From: Mytilus galloprovincialis | Lineage: Eukaryota; Mollusca; Bivalvia; Mytilida; Mytilidae | Assembly: GCF_965363235.1 (NCBI RefSeq) | Contig: NC_134842.1 | Coordinates: 31,434,958-31,498,957 of the forward strand | Length of the DNA: 64,000 nucleotides | Direction: 5' to 3' | The notes under the pieces: model-generated | Told to the model about the DNA's origin: nothing | Seen by the model: the letters and a program-made list of their open reading frames with translations, nothing else | The model's database searches: none | Position numbers and translations under genes: made by a program | Shown: one piece after another, positions 1 through 10,600 of the stretch | Layout: each line of letters starts with the position of its first letter | Numbering within the stretch: the first letter of the stretch is position 1

Positions 1-339
1 GCTGAAGGTTTTAATATAAAATAGACTGAATTTAAATCTAGACTTTACATCATAATATTTTATACCTAATACCGATTTTTGTTGTATAAATCATAAACGT
101 GCCGCTTGAAGAACAAATGCGTTATCATATACACTTCTTCACAACGATTGTCACTTTTTTATAACATCTAACATAATTCTTTCACGATATATCAAGTATT
201 GTGTCAACGATATATCGATGTTTTGAGGGCGTTGTACCTTTGACCAGTCTTTCTTGTAAATTTGGCACTGTATTTATTTTTTAGTGCAAACATTATTCGC
301 ATTGATCAGATATTCCGTATATATAAACAAAAATTAACA

Positions 340-1390
340 CATAGAACCATATTAAGAATTAGATTAATTGAAATCAAGTTATTTCAATATTCAACATTCG
401 ACACCTTGTATACGATAATTTTTTTAATCATGTCGATGTTCTGAACATTTCACATTCAGTACACGAGATCCGATATCAAAATTCAACATTCGATTTTCAA
501 CATGAAAATTCAATTATAAATTTAAAATCAATTTCTCCATTTGAAATTAAAATTAAATATTTAACATTTGATTCGCAACAGTCACCTTCTACGTATATAT
601 TTTAACGATTCAAATGTTCAGCATTTAACATGTATATATTCAACATTCGATGATTCAAGAATTCAATATTCATGTATACAACATTATAAGTCATCATTCA
701 GCATTCGTTTTAAAAATGATTCAATTTCATCTTTCAAAATTGGACATTTGTTTGTCAAAGTTCAACTTTCAACATTTATATTCAATATTCAATATCCATT
801 GAACCTTTTAAGGACAGGAAATAACTCTTTATACATTTAGTGCGTCCTGAGCTCAATTACCGTTTTACCTTCATAAAGAACGATCAAACTCAATCATTTA
901 AAATCTGATTTATTATAAAATGCAAAAATCTTAGGACAATCGTATTCAATGAGGTACGAAATGGTCAAGGTACGAAATGATGGTCAGGTTACGAATAAGT
1001 TTTTGCCTGGGTATGGAATGCAGGTAACGAAATGGTTTTTGCTAGAGTACGAAATGGGGGGTACGAAATGGTTAGACTACGAAATTACTATGATTTCTTT
1101 GACGGAGGGAGTTGGAAGTTTATTTTCAACATTCAGCTTTGAATATTCTTTTTGAAAAATCAACAAGTATTTAGTATGCAATATCAACATTAAGATATGA
1201 TTTCTTACGTTCAATAATTCAAAATCGATGCGCATACTCAACACTTCAATAGTCAATGTTCGATTTTCTATTCATTCTTCGGTTTACAGCCATCAAAATT
1301 CGATTTTCAAAACTTAACAGTTATTTTATAAATTCAATTTCCATATACATTGATATTCTATATTCAATTTTCAACATAAGATTGAGCTCA
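340..1390. repeat. AT-rich irregular repeat field (TTCAACATTCGA motif)
   Basis: The motif TTCAACATTCGA and close variants (TTCAATATTCAA, TTCGATTTTCAA) recur many times in this AT-rich stretch, interrupted by ordinary sequence. Short open frames here are low-complexity and have no protein features. I see no gene. Confidence 0.5.
950..1085. repeat. Short GTACGAAATGG repeat cluster
   Basis: About six or seven imperfect copies of GTACGAAATGG or TACGAAATGG lie within about 135 bases, spaced 15 to 40 bases apart, inside the TTCAACATTC-rich field. The spacing is irregular, so this is a motif cluster rather than a clean tandem array. Function is unknown. Confidence 0.55.
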
Positions 1391-1679
1391 CATGATGCGA
1401 TTTTTTTTCGAATTTTATACTTCTCATGCGTAAGGCTTTCTCAGAGTTCTTCTGGATTTAACTGACAACTTTTCTTAGAAATGCCAGCATTGATTTCCTT
1501 TGCATCATTCATGTCGGTTACACGAATCTTAAAAGAGTCCAAATCTAAACCATATCACCAATGCTTGAAATAAGAATGACTAGCATGTTTTGTGCTTCTT
1601 TGATACATATTTGTTTGTTTTTATAGTGATTATGATTATAACACAATGTTGACTGCTGGATTTCTATTTTTTTAAATTT

Positions 1680-1930
1680 TACCTATTATGTCTGTTTGTT
1701 TTGTTCCCACATCGTTGTCAATAAAACGGAATTTGATACGACTGTCATTCGAGTGAAAGCTCTAGCTTGCTATAAAACCAGATTTAATCCACCATTTTTG
1801 ACATAGGAAAATGCATGTACCAAGTCAGGAAAATTACTGTTTTATCCATTCGTTTGATATGTTTGAGCGTTTGAGTTTGCCATTTTATTAGGGTCTTTTT
1901 GTTTTGAATTTCAGTATTTTTGTGATTTTC
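1680..1930 (+). repeat. Dispersed mussel-type repeat, diverged copy 1
   Basis: The order 'TTGTTCCCACATCGTTGTCA', 'CTATAAAACCAG', 'TCCACCATTTT', 'CAAGTCAGGAAA' and 'TTTGAGTTTGCCATTT' recurs at 2570-2800 and 25885-26095 in the same orientation, and part of it is inverted at 27430-27510. This marks one interspersed family, which I recognise as common in mussel genomes. The copies are too diverged for a boundary call. Confidence 0.65.
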
Positions 1931-2569
1931 TTTTTTTATATTAATTTACCATCCATTATAATCTACTTTAAAATATATTTAATTATTTAAGTTCAATTGA
2001 AACCTATTCTGCGCGTTTTGATCTTGAATTTAATGGTGAAAGACTGTTTTTATTAATATTTTAACTCCTTTCAAATTAATAAATCATTCAACACCGTGTT
2101 TATGCATTCTATAGCTATAAATAGGTATTTTCCAAAAGGATGATATCGAAAAAATCGATTAAGTTGAAATATATAAGCGTACCCAATCTGTTAATATGTG
2201 GCCAAGCCGGTGTTCAGGTACATAAATAGTTTTTTTGACAGACATAAGCCGGCAAACGAGTAACACCATCAATACTGTCTGCTAATGAGCAATACATTTC
2301 GATGTGATGGACCACATGGTAAAACGCATACTTATAATCGAAAAACGAACAACGCCACGTTCATATTTTGATTTTTGATAATGTCAAAATTTTGATATTA
2401 TTGTTTCATATCTGACAAAATGTTTAAAAAAAATGATTTCATAATGCTATTTGGTCAACTAAAATGTGCTAATATGCTGCGAGCGTTTTGCTTTTACCTG
2501 ATTTCGAGCGTTCATATTCAAACTTTTGTTGCAGGAAGATTAATGGAAATCGTCTATTTTTACCTAGGA

Positions 2570-2800
2570 TGTTTGTATGTTTTGTACAATTAACGTTATC
2601 AATATGGTAGAATGTGACTATCATACACACGAGAGGTTAAGTAAGATATAAAACCAGGTTTAATCCACCATTTTCTACATTTAAAATTTCTGTACAAAGC
2701 CAGTTGTTTAATATGTTTTTGCGTTTGAATTTGCCAATGATTCGGGACTTTCTGTTTAGAATTTTACTCGGAGATCGGTATTTTTATTATTAAACTTTTT
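2570..2800 (+). repeat. Dispersed mussel-type repeat, diverged copy 2
   Basis: Same family as 1680-1930: it shares 'TATAAAACCAGGTTTAATCC', 'CACCATTTTCTACATTT' and the block around 'GGGACTTTCTGTTTAGAATT'. No coding capacity. Confidence 0.65.
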
Positions 2801-2839
2801 TTCATACAAGAAGCAGAACCTTAAGCAAAGAAGAAACAG

Positions 2840-4980
2840 TAGTTATGAACTTTTAATCGTTTACTTAATACTTTATTTGGTTTATTTAACTTTGTAATTT
2901 GAGCGTCAATGATTAGTCATTGAAGACGAAACGGCCGTCAGGCGAACAATATTTTAACTGGTATCAATGATGATTTTGTTTCAATATGAAACATCATTTA
3001 TAAAGTTGCCATTTACAATTTGAAAGAGGGTACAAAAAAATACAGAGGTTTGCACTCTTTTACAATGCCTTGGTTACAGAAAAAGTAAAACAACGTTTCT
3101 AGAGGGTATTGACAGCCTAATATGCAGTACCTTGGTACGGACATGATTATGTAGCATATTTTCCTAGAATTGTCCCCTAGTCAGATCAATTGGTTATTTT
3201 TTCTATGTCCCTTTTTGTATAAGTCTATGCATTGCTGGCTATTTATGCAGCTCTGGCTTTCAAATGTTTAAGCATAAAACTCCGAGAGAAAGTTAATCCA
3301 TATAAACTCTTAAAACGTATGTAAGTTGCTATATCCATTTTGGGGTATTTCAGAAGTAGTTTAATTAATTGTAAGATGAACAAAAATTTCATGTATGTTT
3401 TTAAATAAGATGTGATATTTTTCAAATTTAAGTCTTGTGTATAGTGTTTTCCCCTATAATTAAATATTATAAAAATATCAATTTGCTGGACAATTTGAAA
3501 TATGAGGGCCTAAATGTTTTATCTGCTTATTTTTACTACTAGTTATGTATGTAGGCTATCTTCTACCATTACATTTACCTTGATTTGTCACTTTCTAATA
3601 GATTAATGACATTGAATATCAGACGAAAAAAATAGAGGAAGACAACAGACGACAGACGCCAAGTGGATAGAAAACACTAGACCCTTTCGGTCAGGTGAAA
3701 TAAAAAACAGTAAATGACGTTAAACAAGTTTTTTGAAAAAGCTTACACTTGTATTGGAAATTTTCATACATCTTGATCTCTAAATCGTTTTAAATTTAGA
3801 ATATTTCTATGACACCGTTTTTTATGAATTTTATATATTTATATATATATATATTGCAAACAGTATCCTTCTTTTATGACATGTATAAGGTAAAAGGTAA
3901 AACCGGTCCCCAAGCTAGGTCAATCAATATTACATCATATTATAAGTATGTACTATGGTAATTAAATGCACGTATCAGATGTGGCCACGTATACTGTAAT
4001 TTGAATTTACTTCCTTCTCTTCGACTTGCATATAAGGTTCGTATAATCTTTTATTTGCTTTATTCGAAGAGTATATCATGCGAGTAAAGTGGGGAGAGCA
4101 CATATATAGACAATGATTGTGCATTGACTTCACTTCAGGATGAGACTTAGAAACAGGGAAAGTCGTGCCTCTGTCGAGCTTCATCCCCGTTTAGGGCCGA
4201 AAGCTCATATCATTAATATGTCAACATGGTCAAGTCAATACACTATTATTGTCTTTAAACTGCAATCTAGAAAAAAAATCTCAATTGTTCTTTATTTGAT
4301 TTCTGTATTGGGGACCCCCCCCCTTTTTTTTCAAAAAGGCCTCCTTATTTCGTGCGTAGTGATATTATAACACAATAAAATGTGATATGTTGAAACCAAT
4401 TCGATGTCGAACGAATTCGTATGACTATGGACTGAAATATCTACAATAAGCATAACAGTTTAAAAAAAAACATATTAACAATTGAAACATGTTAAATATA
4501 ATTTCCAACAATTGGATAGAAGAAATAAGGTTGTTTACATTGGACATGTTGGAAAGGGTTAAAGTGGTTGTCATGAATAATTAAATTAAGTTCTGCCAAC
4601 TACAGTTTAAATAATAAATGAGTTAAGAGATATCGGGTCAATGACTGTTAATGACATAGAAATATACAGTCAACACATTTTTACCCCTCAATTAGAACGA
4701 ATATCTTTTAGGTGTAATACCACCAAATCACATCCGGTACATACGAAAATAAGTCGAAAAAAACTATTCCCTTGAATTCGACAGTTGTAGGTAATTAATC
4801 CTACATTTTATTGCAGTAAAACATTTCTGGGTCTTAAACATATATCTTGGATATTTCAAAGCACCATTCTTTTTTTATTTGGGGTTTTTATAGAATATTT
4901 TGGAAACTTGAGAAAAATGGTTACTAAAGCTTGCACACAGGTTTAATAAAGGGGGACATTTGAATGGTTAACTTAGAGTG

Positions 4981-5014
<34 letters not shown>

Positions 5015-6090
5015 TTTAAATATTTTATTTCACTACTGGTTGTCCCTTAGCGCTACAACAATGACGCTAAGGTTCCTCCCTATGTTGTTAATTGCTAATG
5101 AAACCAGGGGATTTGATTAGCAAAATATATCTTATATTCATATCTTGTGTTAGTTGCATTTTACAAAGTATTCATACGAGCACACAATACATATATATTA
5201 TTCAGTGATCCTATATATAAACGATCATTTAAGAAAGTAATAATAAAAAAAACACCAAATAACCGGATTTTTGCCCGTCATTTGTTTTGATTATATAAAA
5301 CTAGTTTAACCGAAAGTAGAATGATCAAGAATGATCAAGCATGGTTGACCTCATGGCTTGACAAATAATTTCATGAAATGGTGAGTAATTTATTACCGTC
5401 ATCAAGTTACTTATCGAATGTGTAAATTTTAATACTTATAATAATCGAATATTTCAGGTAAGTAAGAATGAAGTATATTGAAGAGATCAAAGAAGGAGCT
5501 ATTGACCAATGATCTTGATTGATTCTTTGTTATTTAAATACTGTAGTATTTATATAAGGTCTATTTCTCATAAAAATAAATATCATCAAAGTTTTGATAT
5601 TTTCCTCTGAAATTTTCTCAAAAATAGACTATCAGGATGATATAACATTTGTGTTTCAATTTCATTTTTAAGAACTGACAAAATGTTCACAAATTTAGTT
5701 CTCTTTTATGATAAATAAAAACATTTATAAATCACAAAACAAATCATTGTTATGACATGATTAAGTGGATTATATTCAATATCTTCAATTTTATATCCAA
5801 GTACAAGATTTTTAAGACAGAAGACATGTTACTTAATTTCTTATATGCAATGCAATGCAATGTGAAATATTTGTTTAGAATTGGATAGGACAAAACTTTA
5901 CTCATGTGAAGTGTTTCTTTATTTGAAAGAAAGATAAATTCTGCACAATTTTTTCAAAAGTGCAAATTTAACAAAGACTTATAGGGGAAAACCAATGGTG
6001 GTATTGCACTTAATACATAGGATGCTGTACATGCACATTTGACCTTGTAGTACCATTATGTGTTAACAGTTCTTGCTATTTAAGTGAAAT
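2840..6090. other. Gene-free AT-rich stretch
   Basis: I see no exon with protein-like composition and splice signals here. Contents: a GACGACAGACGCC tail followed by 'CCCTTTCGGTCAGGTGAAAT' at about 3640-3700, which resembles the 3' end of the element in the cGLR intron; a short (TA)n run near 3840-3855; and a run of about 30 T near 4983-5012. The remaining short frames look random. Confidence 0.5.
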
Positions 6091-6099
6091 TTTCTGAGT

Positions 6100-6270
6100 G
6101 GATTGAGTGCCAATGAGAAAAAAAAGCACCAACGTAACAATTTATAAAAGTAAACCATTGAAAGTCAAGGTACGGCCTTCAATTCGAAGCTTTGGCTCAC
6201 ACTGAACAGCTAGTTATAAAGGGCCCCAAAATTACTAGTGTAAAACCATTAAAAAGGGAAAGAGTGACAG
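6100..6270 (-). repeat. Dispersed repeat (TGCCAATGAGA family, B subtype)
   Basis: The block 'GAGTGCCAATGAGA', 'ATAAAAGTAAACCATTGAAA', 'GGTACGGCCTTCAATTC', 'TTTGGCTCACACTGAACAGC' and 'ATAAAGGGCCC' also occurs at 46115-46290 and inverted at 33285-33412. It is an interspersed element of about 170 to 200 bp without coding potential. Confidence 0.65.
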
Positions 6271-6656
6271 TCTACCCATTATTTATATCTATTGGCCTGA
6301 AAATTTGAAATTTTGAGGATATCAGAGGTATATATGAACAAAAAGAAACCATATAAAGAAGACGAAAATGTCCATTAGTGGTATTTATCATATATATTAT
6401 CTTTATTTCCTTCTTATCGAAGATTTAACAAGTATAAGACAATTTTTGTACATTAATAATATTTACATATTGATCAAGACATTAGAATGATTGAATGATT
6501 TGAATGTCACATATTAATGAAAGTGATTGAATAAGTTGAATGTCACTTGAAAGTAAATGATTATATTTCTGAAGGTAAGTTAACTGTTATAAAAAAACAC
6601 TGCATATTCGATAAACATGTGTAATATAAGTTTTTGAGAAAAAAATACTGTTATCA

Positions 6657-6890
6657 TTATATAAAATCATATTCAGTATAACATGAAAAAAGTGTTGCTG
6701 TGAATTTAGATGACGTTAGATTGTCTAGATACACACTGAACACAATCGGATTAATACTTATTAAGTCATCCCAAAACTTCGCTCTTAAGTCTAAAAAACG
6801 ATCGCACATACACGTGATATGTGCAATAACGTTATAGAAAAACTGTCCACATTTATCACATAGGAGAAGCAACTCTTCTCTTCGGATGAC
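6657..6890 (-). pseudogene. Retrotransposon ORF2 C-terminal remnant
   Basis: The minus-strand frame reads CDKCGQFFYNVIAHITCMC, then RFLDLRAKFWDDL and a hydrophobic tail before a stop. The pattern Cys-x2-Cys, then His-x3-Cys followed by Arg and Trp-rich helices, resembles the zinc-knuckle-like tail found after reverse transcriptase in molluscan non-LTR elements. No upstream reverse-transcriptase motifs are visible, so only a 3' stub remains. It lies just upstream of the cGLR gene in the opposite orientation. The assignment rests on pattern alone and could be wrong. Confidence 0.35.
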
Positions 6891-6971
6891 GGAACATAGG
6901 TCAACAATATATATTTAACTTCTCTGAAATTAGGATTATGTTTAGCAATAGCACAAGCTCTGTGTGGTACA

Positions 6972-6979
6972 TATAAATA
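6972..6979 (+). promoter_or_regulatory. Possible TATA box of the cGLR gene
   Basis: TATAAATA lies about 40 bases before the ATG at 7019. If used, transcription would begin about 15 bases before the start codon. The region is AT-rich, so such a match is cheap, and an upstream non-coding exon is equally possible. Confidence 0.2.
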
Positions 6980-7018
6980 TCATATGTGCATTCCATTCTA
7001 GAATAGTATCGTATAAAC

Positions 7019-7687
7019 ATGGCATGCCCAGTTTGTGGAGAGACTAGATTTAGGAGCGCAGCGCAGCAAACATGTCACACCGCCATGAATCATGGAACAC
7101 ACGGTTGTGGTTGTGGATACAAGTTTACTTCTAAAGAAGAATTAAAATCACACGAAAAAGCTATGAAGGAAAACATGAAAGAAAACCCTTGCTCCAGTTG
7201 TTGTCGGTCATTTGAAACAAAAAGGGCATTGACAGATCATCAGAGGGCTAAACTTCATGATTATACTAAACCCCCGAATCAGTGTGATTGTGGGAAAACA
7301 TGTAAATCTGCAAATGGTCTCGCTCAGCATATTCACGATAAACAAGAAAACTTGAAAATTCCAGATGCAAAATACAAAAGCAAAGGAGAATATTATGATG
7401 CGTATTACAAAAAAGATGTCAGGGTTAGCAAAGATGATCGTAAGGAGAGTGTTGGAAAGTGTCGTGACACGTTAAACCAAATCATGGATCATGTTCGCAA
7501 ACAAGAGAATGGCAAAATTTACAGCAGTGACATCAGAAAAGCCGGAAGTCATGCTACAAGAACCAAGGTCAAGAAAGCCGACGAATTTGACGTAAACATT
7601 GCTTTGAATATTCCTGTGGCTGACGTCAAGACAAAAGGGACAGTAAAGTATACCTACAAAGATAATTTGAATCCACGTGACCCGAAG
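7019..7687 (+). CDS. cGLR exon 1: zinc fingers and first catalytic motif
   Basis: 223 codons from ATG to the consensus donor AAG|GTAAGT. The open frame runs on into the intron to 7804, but the strong donor and the phase-matched next exon argue that the true exon ends at 7687. It encodes the whole finger array plus the GS...EFD half of the active site (G176, S177, E189, D191). Confidence 0.9.
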
Positions 7688-10600
7688 GTAAGTATTCAAA
7701 AACCTTATGTTGCAATTAACACAGCCCTACAGACAAATATCGGTTTATTTTGGATTGATCCGAAGTTTAATCAAGTGAAAAAGAGAGTACTCAACAGTGA
7801 TTAAAAATTAGTGTACTTTTATCTTGAAACAATGGAGACAATATTCCTTTTACAGTTAAAAATCCTCTCCGGCTTCTACGAATTAAAGATTTTTTTTACA
7901 TGGTTCTGACATATGATATATACTTTAACATGAACCTAGTGCAAACAATTGATACCTCCCGTTAGTATTTTCAAGGTATGGTCTCATCGAATCTGAAGGT
8001 AATAGTCCCATGACTTTATCTCACTTCAAAGTACAGTAAATATAGCAAGTTTCAAAATTAATTGTAGCTGATACCCAGACATACAATTCTAAAACTGAGT
8101 ATGATAAATAAGTCATGTCACTATTCAATGTATTTAGACCTGGATTTTCCAGCAATATTTTACCAAACATCTTTTTAATAAGATATTGCATTATTTAAAA
8201 CTGTTTAGAGTGCATCTCCAGAAAACCTAAATGTGAAAAGAGAAATTACTGCACTTCCCAAAGGCAGACAGAACCATATACCTATCGGATATGCTGTTGT
8301 TAAGGCTGAGGGAAATGCAAATATGGCAAGTAAAGTGACGTATAATGGGGACATCGTACCAAGAAAAGTTCAGGAGGATCTTTACAGCAAAATGAATACT
8401 GCTATCAAAGCCTTGAACTTTAAAGGTATTTATTGAACACTTTTCGTGATTTGCGTTCATACTGACGAACACGTCATCTTTCATATATCAAATAAAGAAT
8501 AAGAAGGGTATACCGTGTATTCGACAATAGGATATGAATGCAACAACCCACCTGCATATGTCAACAACCGGCCTTTAGCAATAAATATAACAAACATTAC
8601 CAGCTGTCGACAGAAAGTTAGAACATAATGAAAGAAAACAACAAATAACAAAATGAATAATAAACTTTAAACTAAGCCGTGTCATTTTAATCTCTTCTGG
8701 AGAGTTGTCTCGTTTGTAATCATACCACATCTTCTTCTTTTTTATTTAAAATTCAGGAGTCAATTAAAAAAAAGTATGGCAATAATGTATTTAATCTGTC
8801 AATAACTTATTTTTGAAAGGGAAAAGAGAGGTAGAAAACTAGAGGCTCTCAAGAGCCTGTATCGCTCACCTGATTCTACTTAGGTTTTTGAAATTATATA
8901 AAGAAAATATAAAATTTGGCTAAAAGTAACAATACTTGGCCAGCACCTCATACGGAAAGGAACATTCATGTATGTTTGATTTCATTCAATTCAGTGGTTC
9001 TTTAGACGAAGACTTTTGTATGCATTCCCCATAAGGTCCTATGTAAAATTAAGTCCCCCCCCCCCCCCATTGGCGGCCATCGTGGATGTTGCAATGACAA
9101 CAAAGTAACAACACTTAGTCAGCATCTCATAAGGAACATTTATGTTATGTTTGGTTTCATTCCATTCAGTGGTTCTCTAAAAGAAGACATTTAAATATAT
9201 TTCCCATAAGGTCATATGTTAAACTAAGTCCCCCACTGGCGGCCATCTTGGACGTTGGAATGGCGACAAAGTAACAACACCTGGTCAGTATCTCATTATG
9301 AACATTTATGTTATGTTTGGTTTCATTCCATTCAGACTTTTGTATGCATTCACCATAAGGTCCTATGTAAAACTAAGTCCCCCCATTGGCGGCCATCTTG
9401 GATGTTGCAATGACAACAAAGTAACAACACTTGGTCAGCATCTCATAAGGAACATTTATGTTATGTTGGTTTCATTCCATTCAGTGGTTCTCTATAAGAA
9501 GAAACTTGTATGTATTTCCCATAGGGTCATATGTTAAACTAAGTCCCCAACTGGCGGCCATCTTGGACGTTGGAATGGCGACAAAGTAACAACACCTGGT
9601 CAGTATCTTATTATGAACATTCATGCCATGTTTGGTTTCATTCCATTCAGTGGTTCTCTAAAAGAAGACATTTAAATATATTTCCCATAGGGTCATATGT
9701 TAAACTAAGTCCCCCACTGGCGGCCATCTTGGACGTTGGAATGGCGACAAAGTAACAACACCTGGTCAGTATCTCATTATGAACATTTATGTTATGTTTG
9801 GTTTCATTCCATTCAGACTTTTGTATGCATTCACCATAAGGTCCTATGTAAAACTAAGTCCCCCCATTGGCGGCCATCTTGGATGTTGCAATGACAACAA
9901 AGTAACAACACTTGGTCAGCATCTCATAAGGAACATTTATGTTATGTTTGGTTTCATTCCATTCAGTGGTTCTCTATAAGAAGAAACTTGTATGTATTTC
10001 CCATAGGGTCCTATGTTAAACTAAGTCCTCCGCTGGCGGCCATCTTGGATGATGGATCGGCTACAAAGTAAAAACACTTGGTCAGCACCTCATAAGAAAC
10101 ATTAATGTCATGTTTGGTTTTATTCCATTCAGTAGTTCTGTAAAAGAAGTCATTTGTATGCATTTCTAATAGGGTCCTATGTTGAACTAAGTCCCCCGCT
10201 GGCGGCCATCTTGGATGATGGATCGGCTACAAACACCACTTGGTCAGCACCTCATAAGGAACATTCATGCCATGTTTGATTTCATTCCATTCAGTGGTTC
10301 TCTAGAAGAAGTTCAAAACGTAAAAAGTTAATGACGACGACGACGACGGACGACGGACGACAACTGATGATAAAAGCTCAATTGGCCCTTCGGGCCAGGT
10401 GAGCTAAAAAGAGGGTCGAACAAAATTCATGTGTCTGAAAATATCCACCTTTAAATAATATTTGTATTTTATTCAGATGTGCATATTTCTAGAAATGCCC
10501 ATGGTCCAGCACTGACATTAACCAAAGCTGGTTCAAAAGGGAAACATGATATCAATATAGACGTCACTACAACGATTGGTGACAAACACGTACCAGTGAG

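Noticed and set aside
7688-7804. Continuation of cGLR exon 1 to the stop at 7804
   Set aside because: A consensus GTAAGT donor and phase-0 exon 2 explain the gene better; the extra residues have no Mab21 counterpart.
8426-8436. Continuation of cGLR exon 2 to a stop at 8436
   Set aside because: A GT donor at 8426 leads in the correct phase to exon 3, which supplies the third catalytic acid; reading through would truncate the enzyme.
9298-9979. Two nearly identical frames starting MNIYVMFGFIPF
   Set aside because: Translations of the tandem repeat in cGLR intron 2.
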